Source: Spirosoma validum | GTDB taxonomy: Bacteria; Bacteroidota; Bacteroidia; Cytophagales; Spirosomataceae | Direction of reading: 5' to 3' | DNA: 64,000 bases | Assembly: GCF_014699035.1 (NCBI RefSeq) | Contig: NZ_JACXAA010000017.1 | Span: 1-64,000 of the forward strand | In this document: in pieces, positions 1-18,133 of the stretch | How positions within the stretch are numbered: the stretch's first letter is position 1 | Layout: every line of letters begins with the position of its first letter | Translations under genes and position numbers: made by a program | The notes under the pieces: model-generated | Database searches by the model: none | What the model saw: only the letters and a program-made list of their open reading frames with translations | What the model was told of the DNA's origin: nothing

Positions 1-102
1 ATGACCTTTGACAAAAGGTAGTCTACCGACGGAGGCACTCAAAAAGGAACGCGCACAAACATAGAATGACAAAAAAAAGATAATTGTTTATCAGAGAGTC
101 AA

Positions 103-2379
103 ATGAATACACTACGTATCATAACCCTACTCTTGCTCAGCGTCTCGGCGTTGGCTCAGATGCAGCTGTTTTCCTTGCAGGAGGTGAAACTGACTGGCGG
201 GCCGTTTAAAAACGCGCAGGATGTCGACCTCAAGTATATTCTGGCGCTGAAGCCGGATAAACTGCTGGCTCCATACCTGATCGATGCCGGGTTGCCCGTA
301 AAAGCGCCACGCTACGGCAACTGGGAAAGCTCGGGTCTGGATGGCCACATCGGCGGGCATTACCTGTCGGCGCTGGCCATGATGTATGCCTCGACCGGGA
401 ATGCCGAACTGAAAAAACGGCTCGACTATATGGTCGATCAACTGGCTCATTGTCAGGCTAAAAACGGCAATGGATACGTGGGTGGCATTCCCCAGGGAAA
501 GGTATTTTGGGAGCGTATTCATAAAGGCGATATTGACGGTAGCAGCTTCGGACTGAACAACACATGGGTGCCGTTGTACAACATTCACAAGCTGTTTGCC
601 GGGTTACGCGATGCCTATGAGTACGCCGGAAATAAACAGGCCAAACAAGTGCTGGTTGGCTTAGGCGATTGGTTTACTGAGCTGATCAAACCTCTGTCTG
701 ATGAGCAGATTCAGCAGGTGCTACGTACCGAACACGGCGGCATTAATGAGACTTTTGCCGATCTGTACATCCTGACCAAAGACAAAAAGTACCTCGAAAC
801 GGCGCAACGGATTTCGCACCGGGCGATCCTGAATCCGTTGATCGACAAACAGGATAAGTTGACCGGCCTTCACGCCAACACGCAGATTCCGAAAGTGATT
901 GGTTTTGAGAAAATCGCTACGTTAACGGGGAAAACCGACTGGTCGGAAGCAGCCATGTATTTCTGGCAGAACGTATCACAGACGCGCAGTGTGGCTTTTG
1001 GCGGCAACAGCGTCCGCGAGCATTTCAACCCGGCAACCGATTTTAGTCAGGTGCTGCAATCCAACCAAGGGCCGGAGACGTGTAATTCGTTCAACATGCT
1101 GCGCCTGAGCAAAGCCCTGTTTCTGGATAAAAACGACGTCAGCTACCTGGATTTCTACGAGCGGTCACTTTATAACCATATCCTGTCGAGCCAGCATCCC
1201 GAAAAAGGCGGATTCGTGTATTTTACGCCCATTCGGCCCAACCATTACCGGCTGTATTCACAGCCGGAAACCAGTATGTGGTGCTGCGTGGGGTCAGGCC
1301 TGGAAAATCACACCAAATACGGCGAGTTGATTTACAGCCATTCGGCCAACGATCTGTTTGTCAACCTGTTTATCCCGTCGACGGTTAACTGGACAGCTAA
1401 ACAGATAAAGCTTACCCAGCGCACTGAATTTCCCTACCAAAATGAGTCTGAACTGGTTGTCGAGACACCAAAACCACAGAAATTTTCTGTACACATCCGC
1501 TATCCGAAATGGGCTGAAAACCTCCATGTGCTGGTGAATGGAAAGGTCCAGCCGGTCGATGGAAAACCAGCCAGCTACGTTGCTATTAACCGGACGTGGA
1601 AACAGGGTGATAAAGTAACCGTCCGCTTCAAGACCTCAACGCACTTGGAGTATCTGCCCGACGGCTCGAACTGGGCGGCCTTCGTCAACGGCCCCATTGT
1701 ATTGGCCGCTAAAACCTCGACGGACGATCTGAAAGGGCTTTTTGCCGACGATAGCCGGATGGGGCACGAAACGAAAGGCAAACTGTACCCAATCACCAAC
1801 GCCTACGCGCTCGTGGGCGATCCAGCAACGTATCTGTCGCAAATAAAACCAATAAATAAACTGCGATTTAGCCTGGATTCGTTGACGCTGCAACCGTTTT
1901 ACGAAGTGCATGATGCCCGCTACCAAATGTACTTCCAGACCTTTTCCAAAGAGGCATTCAACGAGCAGAAAGCCCGGTTAAAACAGCAGGAAGCGGAAGC
2001 ACTGGCCCTTGACGCCAGCACGGTCGATAAGGTAAACTGTGGTGAACAGCAGCCCGAAGTCGATCACGACTACAAAGGCGAAAAGAGTGATTCAGGCTAC
2101 GATGATGAGCGGTTCTGGCGACGTACCCGTTCCTTTATCGCTTACCAGTTACAAAACAAAAACCGGGCGGGTAAGTACATCGATATTCGTGCTTTAGATA
2201 CTATCAAGCCGGAGCAGGTGAGCTTTGTAATCAATGATAAACCAGCCGAGGTTCTTTCTGCCAATGGGAAAACAATCCGGCTTAATGCATCTGACGACGA
2301 GGTAGTTAGACTAAAAATCGTGGCGGTCAATGGCGCGAATACACCGCGCTTTAATCAAATCAGAATTTTAACGCATTAA
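103..2379 (+). CDS. GH127 beta-L-arabinofuranosidase (exported)
   Basis: The 758-residue product has a signal peptide (hydrophobic residues 5-16, cleavage near ALAQ). The body matches the GH127 (formerly DUF1680) fold, an (alpha/alpha)6 barrel followed by beta domains. The characteristic cysteine-glycosidase/zinc residues are visible: E325 and C327 in ETCNS, and the C394-C395 pair in MWCCVGSG, equivalent to the zinc ligands and nucleophilic Cys of Bifidobacterium HypBA1. It should release beta-L-arabinofuranose from arabinan or arabinoxylan side chains in the periplasm. It is the first recognisable gene of the + strand xylan locus. Bases 1-102 upstream hold no gene I can name. The exact linkage specificity is not readable from sequence. 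Confidence 0.9.
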   Translation: MNTLRIITLLLLSVSALAQMQLFSLQEVKLTGGPFKNAQDVDLKYILALKPDKLLAPYLIDAGLPVKAPRYGNWESSGLDGHIGGHYLSALAMMYASTGNAELKKRLDYMVDQLAHCQAKNGNGYVGGIPQGKVFWERIHKGDIDGSSFGLNNTWVPLYNIHKLFAGLRDAYEYAGNKQAKQVLVGLGDWFTELIKPLSDEQIQQVLRTEHGGINETFADLYILTKDKKYLETAQRISHRAILNPLIDKQDKLTGLHANTQIPKVIGFEKIATLTGKTDWSEAAMYFWQNVSQTRSVAFGGNSVREHFNPATDFSQVLQSNQGPETCNSFNMLRLSKALFLDKNDVSYLDFYERSLYNHILSSQHPEKGGFVYFTPIRPNHYRLYSQPETSMWCCVGSGLENHTKYGELIYSHSANDLFVNLFIPSTVNWTAKQIKLTQRTEFPYQNESELVVETPKPQKFSVHIRYPKWAENLHVLVNGKVQPVDGKPASYVAINRTWKQGDKVTVRFKTSTHLEYLPDGSNWAAFVNGPIVLAAKTSTDDLKGLFADDSRMGHETKGKLYPITNAYALVGDPATYLSQIKPINKLRFSLDSLTLQPFYEVHDARYQMYFQTFSKEAFNEQKARLKQQEAEALALDASTVDKVNCGEQQPEVDHDYKGEKSDSGYDDERFWRRTRSFIAYQLQNKNRAGKYIDIRALDTIKPEQVSFVINDKPAEVLSANGKTIRLNASDDEVVRLKIVAVNGANTPRFNQIRILTH

Positions 2380-2397
2380 CCAATGGTTCTTTTTCAC

Positions 2398-2931
2398 ATG
2401 AATAAAAAGATAATGAGTGTCTGTAAATGTGTCAAAATAACACTATTGGTGTTTGGGTGCGCACTGAGTTCTTTGGCACAATCCAATTTCAGCAGCAAAG
2501 TCATTGGCGTGGGCGTTGTCGTCGCCGATCTTGAACGCTCGCTGGACTTTTACGTGAATGGCATTGGTATGGTCAAAACGGGCAACTTTACGATCAATGA
2601 AGATTTTGGCAAACGCTCGGGCCTGACGGATGGTGTGGCGGTGGGAGTTACCATCCTGAAACTCGAAAACAGTCCCGAAGCCACCGACTGGAAGCTGATG
2701 AGCTTTGGCAAAAAAGCCGCGCACCCGAAGCCCAACCACATTCAGGACGATACGGGTATGCAGTACATCACCATTCAGGTAAAAGCCTTACAGCCCATCA
2801 TCGACCGACTGAAACAAATGAAAGTACCCTTTTTAGGCAGTACGCCCACCCCCCTGAATGCGAAAGCGCACTTTGTGTTCGTGCAGGACCCCGATGGGAC
2901 TTTTATTGAACTGATTGGCCCACTGCAATAA
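2398..2931 (+). CDS. exported VOC/glyoxalase-fold protein
   Basis: A protein of about 177 residues with an N-terminal signal peptide (hydrophobic stretch ending ALSSLAQ) followed by one vicinal oxygen chelate domain. It begins VIGVGVVVADLERSLDFY and ends with the typical FVQDPDGTFIEL motif. The family includes glyoxalase I, extradiol dioxygenases and resistance proteins. With a single VOC module and export signal, the substrate cannot be deduced. I chose the ATG at 2398, which starts directly before the Lys-rich n-region; an ATG at 2383 would add five residues. It sits 18 bases after the GH127 stop and 30 before the GH43 gene, so it is likely co-transcribed with the xylan genes. Confidence 0.8.
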   Translation: MNKKIMSVCKCVKITLLVFGCALSSLAQSNFSSKVIGVGVVVADLERSLDFYVNGIGMVKTGNFTINEDFGKRSGLTDGVAVGVTILKLENSPEATDWKLMSFGKKAAHPKPNHIQDDTGMQYITIQVKALQPIIDRLKQMKVPFLGSTPTPLNAKAHFVFVQDPDGTFIELIGPLQ

Positions 2932-2961
2932 CCGGAGCAAATCTGATACGTATTGTCTATC

Positions 2962-5441
<2,480 letters not shown>

Positions 5442-5448
5442 CGAAATT

Positions 5449-6345
5449 ATGAAGACACTCACGCTGGTAGTAAGTTTTTGGTGGTTAGGTTTCCAGGCGT
5501 CAATCGCACAGGAATTGGTGAATCTGTATCCGGGTGCCATCCCGAATGCAAAGCCGGCAACTGTTCAGGAAACGTATACGTCGGGGATGTTCAGGAACGT
5601 AACGAAGCCAACGCTGGATGTGTATTTGCCCGATAAAGCGGCCGCGTCGGGAGCAGCCGTTGTCATCATTCCCGGTGGCGGCTACGGTGTTGTGGTGTAC
5701 CAGGGAGAAGGCGTCAATACGGCCAAAGAATTTGTCAAAAACGGGGTGGCTGCTTTCGTGTTGAAATACCGGTTGCCGAACGATTCGATCATGGTTGATA
5801 AAACTATTGGGCCGTTGCAGGATGCCCAGCAGGCCATTAAACTAGTGCGTGACAATGCCGCCAAGTGGGGTGTCGATGTGGGGAAAGTGGGCATTATGGG
5901 ATTCTCGGCGGGCGGGCATCTAGCGGCTACTGAAGCGACACATTTCGAGAAAGCGCTGATTGAAAACAGCAGCAACACCAGCCTTCGGCCCGATTTTCAG
6001 ATTCTGGTGTATCCGGTAATCAGCATGCAGGACAGCCTGACGCATCGGGATTCGCGCAATAGTCTACTGGGTAAAAATCCGTCGAAAGAAACCATCGATT
6101 TGTATTCCAACGAGCGGCAAATCACGAAGAACACACCACCGGCTTATCTGACCCACGCGGCTGATGATAAACTGGTGGACGTTGATAACAGCGTTGCTTA
6201 CTTCGAAAAATTAAGACATCAGAAGGTCGATGTGGAAATGCACATTTACCCAAAGGGCGGGCACGGGTTTATTTTCCGACAGCCGGGCTGGATGAATCCG
6301 CTGTTTGCGTGGATGAAGCAAAATAACTGGCTTAAAAACGAATGA
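5449..6345 (+). CDS. exported alpha/beta-hydrolase (carbohydrate esterase-like)
   Basis: About 298 residues with signal peptide (ending ASIAQ). The BD-FAE/CE10-like alpha/beta hydrolase hallmarks are present: oxyanion loop IIPGGGYG, nucleophile elbow GFSAGGH with S153, D239/D240 in HAADDKLVD, and H272 in GGHGF. Such enzymes in xylan loci remove acetyl or feruloyl groups from xylo-oligosaccharides. A GTG at 5431 would overlap the preceding gene, so ATG 5449 is preferred. It is followed by a 70-base gap to the fucosidase. Substrate choice between acetyl and feruloyl esters cannot be made from sequence. Confidence 0.85.
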   Translation: MKTLTLVVSFWWLGFQASIAQELVNLYPGAIPNAKPATVQETYTSGMFRNVTKPTLDVYLPDKAAASGAAVVIIPGGGYGVVVYQGEGVNTAKEFVKNGVAAFVLKYRLPNDSIMVDKTIGPLQDAQQAIKLVRDNAAKWGVDVGKVGIMGFSAGGHLAATEATHFEKALIENSSNTSLRPDFQILVYPVISMQDSLTHRDSRNSLLGKNPSKETIDLYSNERQITKNTPPAYLTHAADDKLVDVDNSVAYFEKLRHQKVDVEMHIYPKGGHGFIFRQPGWMNPLFAWMKQNNWLKNE

Positions 6346-6415
6346 GTGGTCCACCTGCTCTGGCAGAGTATATCGCGAACTGAACAGACCTGATGATTTT
6401 TAATTTCTGTAACTG

Positions 6416-8503
6416 ATGCCTAAATTCTCGTTTTACAATCTGCTGCTTTTTTTGCTGATAGGTCTTTCTGGATTGGCACAATCAACACCCCCCAAACCCG
6501 TTAGCCCGCTTCCCAGTGAAAATCAGTTGCGTTGGCAAAAAATGGAATACTATGCCTTCATCCATTTTTCGATAAACACCTATACCGACATGGCCTGGGG
6601 CCTGGGCAATGAAGATCCCAAGCTGTTTAATCCGACCAACCTGGATTGTCGGCAATGGGCCCGGATTTGTAAAGAGGCCGGTATGAAAGGCATCATTTTT
6701 ACGGCCAAACACCACAGTGGTTTTTGCCTATGGCCCTCGAAATACACCGACTACTCCGTAAAAAATATACCCTGGCGGAATGGGAAAGCCGACATCGTGC
6801 GGGAAATGGCCGACGCCTGTAAAGAATATGGGCTGAAGTTTGGCGTATATCTGTCGCCCTGGGACCGGAACCATGCCGACTATGGGAAGCCCGAATACAT
6901 TACGTATTTCCGCAACCAGTTGACAGAGCTGCTGACCAACTACGGCGATATTTTTGAAGTCTGGTTTGATGGAGCCAATGGTGGGTCAGGCTATTATGGC
7001 GGGGCTAACGAAACCCGTAAAATCGAAGCCAAAACGTATTACGACTGGCCCAATACGTACAAACTCGTGCGTAAACTCCAGCCCAAAATCGTCATCTGGA
7101 ATGACGGTGGTGATCGGGCCGACCTGCGCTGGGTGGGTACCGAAGCCGGGTATGTGGGCGAAACCAACTGGAGTTTATTGAACGCAACCGGCGATGTGCC
7201 CGAGAAAATGCTGCGCTACGGCGTAGAGAATGGTAATGCCTGGGTGCCGGGCGAAGTAAACACCTCGATTCGTCCCGAATGGTTTTACCACGAGCGGGAA
7301 GACAGAAAGGTGAAAACGTTGCCCCAACTGATGGATATTTATTACAATTCTATTGGCCGAAACGCTACGTTACTGCTCAATTTTCCGATCATGCCCAATG
7401 GGCTGATTCACGAGAAGGATGAGAAAGCTGTTCAGGCATTTGCCAAAGCGACGAAAGAAGCCTTTACACTGAATCTGGCCAAAAATGCCCAAGCTACGGC
7501 CTCGCAGGGGCGGGCGAAAAGCTCAACGTACGATGCCAGCAAAGCCATTGATGCCGATCAAGAAAGCTATTGGGCTACGGATGATGCCGTTCGGAACGTA
7601 TCGTTAACGCTTGATTTTAAAAAGCCTACCGCTTTTAATCGGTTTCTGGTACAGGAGCCCATTCGATTGGGTCAGCGAGTCAAAGCCTTTACCGTGGAGG
7701 CTTTTGTCGATGGGAATTGGAAAGAAATTGCCAAAGAAACAACCATTGGATACAAACGTATTCTGCGGTTTCCGACCGTCGAAGCCACCCAATTGCGGCT
7801 GACGATTCTGGATGCCAAAGGCGCTCCCTTGATTTCAAATCTGGAAGTTTACAAAGCACCCCTGATTCTCACGCCCCCTGTAATTACCCGTGACCAGGCG
7901 GGTGAGATTCACATCAAACCCGGCGATACCGAATCGGAATTGTATTATACCCTCGACGGGCGTGCGCCAACTGCAACCGCTACCAAATACACGGCTCCCG
8001 TAAAAACCGGTACTGGCAAAATTGACATTAAGGCGATCGCCTACAACCCGTTCACGAAACAAAGTAGCATCGTCAGCGAAGAGAAATTTGACATCGCCCG
8101 CACGGCCTGGAAAATCGTGAATACGGACGCCAAGTCGGCGTATCAGGTTGTCGATGGCAATCCGGCTACGTCATGGCATCAGCCCAAAAGCCAGGCGATG
8201 CCTACGGACCTGGTCATTGATCTGGGAAAGGAAGAAAATCTGGTCGGTTTCCGGTACTTACCTGCTCAGAACTGGTGGGAAGAGGCCAGCATCATCACGC
8301 AGTACCAGTTTGAGGTGTCGACGGATAACGCAAGCTGGAAACGGGTTAGCGAGGGCGAGTTTTCCAATATCAAAAACAGCCCGGTCTGGCAAACCAAATC
8401 ATTTGAGCCGACTAAAGCCCGGTACATCAAATTACGCGCCTTGAAAAATACGCAGGACGGTTCGGCATCGGGCTACGCTGAAGTTGACATTATTACCCAG
8501 TGA
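6416..8503 (+). CDS. GH29 alpha-L-fucosidase with two F5/8-type C domains
   Basis: 695 residues, signal peptide ending SGLAQ. Residues about 35-340 are the GH29 barrel, with the AKHHSGFCLWPS segment and nucleophile D185 in EVWFDGANGG. Residues about 355-475 resemble an F5/8-type C (discoidin, CBM32-like) module, about 485-560 a chitobiase C-terminal-like beta domain (LYYTLDGRAPT), and about 570-695 a second discoidin module. The binding modules suggest action on polymer-bound fucose such as xyloglucan, rhamnogalacturonan or plant glycoprotein, broadening the locus beyond arabinoxylan. It is followed by a long inverted repeat that probably separates it from the esterase cluster. Confidence 0.9.
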   Translation: MPKFSFYNLLLFLLIGLSGLAQSTPPKPVSPLPSENQLRWQKMEYYAFIHFSINTYTDMAWGLGNEDPKLFNPTNLDCRQWARICKEAGMKGIIFTAKHHSGFCLWPSKYTDYSVKNIPWRNGKADIVREMADACKEYGLKFGVYLSPWDRNHADYGKPEYITYFRNQLTELLTNYGDIFEVWFDGANGGSGYYGGANETRKIEAKTYYDWPNTYKLVRKLQPKIVIWNDGGDRADLRWVGTEAGYVGETNWSLLNATGDVPEKMLRYGVENGNAWVPGEVNTSIRPEWFYHEREDRKVKTLPQLMDIYYNSIGRNATLLLNFPIMPNGLIHEKDEKAVQAFAKATKEAFTLNLAKNAQATASQGRAKSSTYDASKAIDADQESYWATDDAVRNVSLTLDFKKPTAFNRFLVQEPIRLGQRVKAFTVEAFVDGNWKEIAKETTIGYKRILRFPTVEATQLRLTILDAKGAPLISNLEVYKAPLILTPPVITRDQAGEIHIKPGDTESELYYTLDGRAPTATATKYTAPVKTGTGKIDIKAIAYNPFTKQSSIVSEEKFDIARTAWKIVNTDAKSAYQVVDGNPATSWHQPKSQAMPTDLVIDLGKEENLVGFRYLPAQNWWEEASIITQYQFEVSTDNASWKRVSEGEFSNIKNSPVWQTKSFEPTKARYIKLRALKNTQDGSASGYAEVDIITQ

Positions 8504-8506
8504 CCT

Positions 8507-8590
8507 TTTTTTCTGACAGGATTGACAGGATGAACAGGATTTGTATTGACGGAAAAATCCTGTTCATCCTGTCAATCCTGTCAGAAAAAA
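8507..8590. repeat. long perfect inverted repeat (about 36-bp arms) between GH29 and CE1 genes
   Basis: Arms 8507-8542 and 8555-8590 are perfectly complementary around a 12-nt loop and contain three GACAGGAT-type submotifs. The A/T run at each edge gives a U-tract, so the transcript could form a very stable hairpin and act as a bidirectional terminator. A related palindrome with GACAGGATT lies at 19208-19286. Confidence 0.9.
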
Positions 8591-8619
8591 GACAGACAAT
8601 TCCTAAACCTTAATGAACT

Positions 8620-10873
<2,254 letters not shown>

Positions 10874-10881
10874 AATAAAAC

Positions 10882-10949
<68 letters not shown>

Positions 10950-10972
10950 ATTCAAACAAATTTCACTTCTAA

Positions 10973-12106
<1,134 letters not shown>

Positions 12107-12118
12107 CTCGTTTATTAT

Positions 12119-12233
12119 TTTTTGTCATGCTGACCGGTCCGCCGGTGCGGCAGGAAGCATCTTTGCTCAGCTATTTTTTGCTCATCCGAAGGTGCTTCCT
12201 GCCGCACCGGCGGACCGGTCAGCATGACAAAAA
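12119..12233. repeat. very long perfect inverted repeat (41-bp arms)
   Basis: Arms 12119-12159 and 12193-12233 are perfectly complementary, with further wobble pairing inside. The arm core GTCATGCTGACCGGTCCGCC, with T-run edges and an AGCATCTT end, belongs to the GTCATxCxGAC family also seen at 16773. The asymmetry of the loop suggests a family of mobile palindromes rather than a simple terminator. Confidence 0.92.
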
Positions 12234-12296
12234 CTCAATTAGTAATACGTTGATGTGAATTAAACTGAGTGCTTGGTAGCACGGATAACATTGAAA

Positions 12297-13598
12297 ATGA
12301 ACTCGATACGTACTCTATTACTCGGTAAGTCCTGGCTGCTGCCCATACTGGCAATTAGTTGGTTGATGACGCCCGAAAAGGTTTCGGCTCAAAACAAGAA
12401 AACTGCCAGCCGGAATGCAACGGCGGTTCAGTCCGCTACTTATCGGAATCTGTTTCGCGAAGCGGGCTACAAACAGGCTGACATTGACGCGAAAGTGGCG
12501 AAGGCGTATCACGACGTTTTTGAAGGTCCTAATAAGGTTTATTTCGAAGTTGGCGATACCATGGCCTACGTATCGGATGTGAAAAATCATGACGCTCGTA
12601 CCGAAGGCCTTTCCTACGGCATGATGATCGCCGTGCAGCTTGATAAGAAAGATGTATTTGACCGAATCTGGCGCTGGTCGAAAAAATACCTGCAACACCA
12701 GAGCGGTCCACGGGAAGCGTATTTTGCCTGGAGTATCAACCCGCAAACGATGAAAAAGAACTCCGAAGGTTCGGCTTCGGATGGTGAGTTGTATTACGTT
12801 ACCAGTCTGCTGTTTGCCGCCAATAAATGGGGAAATAATACGGGCATCAATTATTACGGCGAAGCCCGGCGGATTCTGGATGCGATGTGGAAGAAAGATG
12901 GCACCGGCAACATCTACAACCTCATCAACATTGACGCTAAACAGATCTCGTTTGTTCCCGAAGGCAACAACTACAAATGGACCGATCCGTCGTACCACCT
13001 GCCAGCCTTTTACGAAGTTTGGGCCGTTTATGCCAAAGATGGTCATGAATCTTTTTATAAGGAATGCGCCGACACGTCGCGGGTGTTTCTGCACCGGGCC
13101 TGTCATCCAGTAACGGGACTCAATGCCGACTATACCGAGTTCAGCGGCAAACCGCACGATACCCGCTGGTCGCCCTCGGCATTCCGCTACGATTCGTGGC
13201 GGGTGCCCATGAATATTGCGATGGATTACACCTGGTACGGTAAAGACAAAGCCTGGCAGGAAGATTACGCCCGTCGTTTTCAGGGTTTCCTGCGCTCTAA
13301 GGGCATCGATACGTTCGACGATCAGTTTAACCTGGACGGGTCACGCCCCGAGTTTATTCTTCAGGCGGGGCCGGTAAAAAAACTCCGGCACTCCATTGGT
13401 CTAGTGTCTACATCGGCAACGCTGTCGCTTGTTAACAGGGAGAAAAATAGCCTCGATTTTGTGCATGCTTTGTGGAAGGCGAAACTGGAGCCTTTCGACG
13501 ATGGCTATTTCGATCCGTACTACGACGGGCTAATGTATTTATTCGGGCTTATGCACTTGAGTGGCAAATACCAGATCATTCAGCCGCAGACCCATTAA
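12297..13598 (+). CDS. GH8 reducing-end xylose-releasing exo-oligoxylanase-like
   Basis: About 433 residues with a signal peptide (ending KVSAQ). The GH8 (alpha/alpha)6 signature is clear: proton donor E103 in TEGLSYGMM and D162 in SASDGELYY, with WSPSAFRYDSWRVPMN later. The length and motifs fit Rex-type enzymes, which release xylose from the reducing end of xylo-oligosaccharides. This complements the GH10 endoxylanases further along. An upstream TTG at 12273 exists but ATG 12297 gives a normal signal peptide. A Rex specificity is inferred from context; an endo-acting GH8 xylanase is the alternative. Confidence 0.88.
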   Translation: MNSIRTLLLGKSWLLPILAISWLMTPEKVSAQNKKTASRNATAVQSATYRNLFREAGYKQADIDAKVAKAYHDVFEGPNKVYFEVGDTMAYVSDVKNHDARTEGLSYGMMIAVQLDKKDVFDRIWRWSKKYLQHQSGPREAYFAWSINPQTMKKNSEGSASDGELYYVTSLLFAANKWGNNTGINYYGEARRILDAMWKKDGTGNIYNLINIDAKQISFVPEGNNYKWTDPSYHLPAFYEVWAVYAKDGHESFYKECADTSRVFLHRACHPVTGLNADYTEFSGKPHDTRWSPSAFRYDSWRVPMNIAMDYTWYGKDKAWQEDYARRFQGFLRSKGIDTFDDQFNLDGSRPEFILQAGPVKKLRHSIGLVSTSATLSLVNREKNSLDFVHALWKAKLEPFDDGYFDPYYDGLMYLFGLMHLSGKYQIIQPQTH

Positions 13599-13601
13599 TA
13601 A

Positions 13602-16735
<3,134 letters not shown>

Positions 16736-16772
16736 AGGATACTGAACCTGTTTGAAATTTCACTTGGATGGA

Positions 16773-16864
16773 TTTTTTGTCATTCCGACGTAGGAGGAAT
16801 CTTCGATGGTTGGCTGTTTTATCGACTCATCCGAAGGTTCCTCCTGCGTCGGAATGACAAAAAA
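16773..16864. repeat. inverted repeat (33-bp arms, two wobble positions)
   Basis: Arms 16773-16805 and 16832-16864 pair at 31 of 33 positions, the two exceptions being G-T wobbles. The core GTCATTCCGACG...GGAGGAA is a sister of the palindrome at 12119. It lies 38 bases after the esterase stop, before the GH10 gene, and probably forms a strong hairpin in either transcript. Confidence 0.88.
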
Positions 16865-16941
16865 CACGCATGGTTTAACTTACTATTAGGCTGTTTATAC
16901 GGTCTATTGAAAAAACCGCTCAACTCGAAAAGCAGTACGTT

Positions 16942-18057
16942 ATGATACCGAACAAACACATCCTTGCCCTAAGTACGGCCGTCCTTTTGCTGGCAAATGC
17001 TGCCACCGAGCAGGGTGTCGCTCTGGCTCAACCCATGCCGTCGTTGAAAGACGCGTTTAAAAAAGATTTCGGCATCGGAACTGCGCTCAACAACGCTCAG
17101 ATTGAGGAACGGGACCCCAAAACGACGGCGTTTATTGCCCGGCAGTTCAACATGGCAACGCCCGAAAACATCATGAAGTCGGCGCTGATCCATCCGAAAT
17201 GGGACACGTACAATTTTGAGATGGGCGACAAGCTGGTTGAATTTGGCAAGAAACACAACATCAAAATCAACGGGCATACGCTGATCTGGCACAGCCAGTT
17301 ACCAAGCTTCGTCCGGGGGATTCACAGTCAGGATTCGATCCGGACGTTCTTTACGAATCACATCAAAACCGTCGCTGGTCATTATGAAGGCAAAGTTTTC
17401 TCGTGGGATGTGGTGAACGAAGCGTTGAACGAGGACGGCACAATGCGGAAATCGGTGTTCCTGCAATACCTCGGTGAGGATTTCGTCACGGAGGCCTTTC
17501 GGCTGGCCCAGCAGGCTGCCCCTAAAACGGAGTTGTATTACAACGACTACAACAACGAACAACCGGCCAAGCGGGCGGGCTGCATCGCGCTAATCAGGAA
17601 AATACAGGAGGCTAAGGTACGTATCGATGGCGTAGGTATTCAGGGACACTGGCACGTTGGGAAAGTGCCCCTGAAAGACATCGAGGAAAGCATCAATCAA
17701 TACGCAGCCCTCGGCCTGAAGGTCATGTTCACGGAACTGGATATTGAAGTTTTGCCCCGCAATTTTCAGGGGGCGGATGTCGGTCAGCGCATGACAGCGA
17801 ACGAACAGTCGAATCCTTATCCTACCGCCTTACCTGACTCCGTTCAGCAACAATTGGCGGCTGATTACGAGGCTCTGTTCAAGCTGTTTCTCAAGCATAA
17901 GGACAAAGTCACCCGCGTGACCTTTTGGGGGGTCAACGACGGCGATAGCTGGCTCAATAACTGGCCCATCCGGGGCCGAACCAGCTACCCGCTACTGTTC
18001 GACCGAAGTAACCAGCCAAAACCGGCTTTCGAGCGGGTGATGGCCCTAAAGAAATAA
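16942..18057 (+). CDS. GH10 endo-1,4-beta-xylanase
   Basis: 371 residues, signal peptide (hydrophobic 8-22, cleavage near ALAQ). A single GH10 TIM barrel fills the rest: GHTLIWHSQ segment, acid/base E160 in WDVVNEAL and nucleophile E265 in FTELDIEV, with the WGVNDGDSW C-terminal motif. No CBM. A stand-alone exported barrel of this size typically cuts decorated xylan or xylo-oligosaccharides in the periplasm. It is followed by GH43, a second GH10 and GH115, the core backbone-cleaving part of the locus. Confidence 0.93.
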   Translation: MIPNKHILALSTAVLLLANAATEQGVALAQPMPSLKDAFKKDFGIGTALNNAQIEERDPKTTAFIARQFNMATPENIMKSALIHPKWDTYNFEMGDKLVEFGKKHNIKINGHTLIWHSQLPSFVRGIHSQDSIRTFFTNHIKTVAGHYEGKVFSWDVVNEALNEDGTMRKSVFLQYLGEDFVTEAFRLAQQAAPKTELYYNDYNNEQPAKRAGCIALIRKIQEAKVRIDGVGIQGHWHVGKVPLKDIEESINQYAALGLKVMFTELDIEVLPRNFQGADVGQRMTANEQSNPYPTALPDSVQQQLAADYEALFKLFLKHKDKVTRVTFWGVNDGDSWLNNWPIRGRTSYPLLFDRSNQPKPAFERVMALKK

Positions 18058-18133
18058 GCGTTTAGAGAGAACGATTTGTAAAACGGGCTTTTCAGTCCAT
18101 GTCTTTTCACCGTATTATTCATTCAAAACTAAC

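Noticed and set aside
12318-13157. 279-codon open frame on the minus strand inside the GH8 gene
   Set aside because: Antisense shadow of a high-GC coding gene; the + strand frame has full GH8 motifs.
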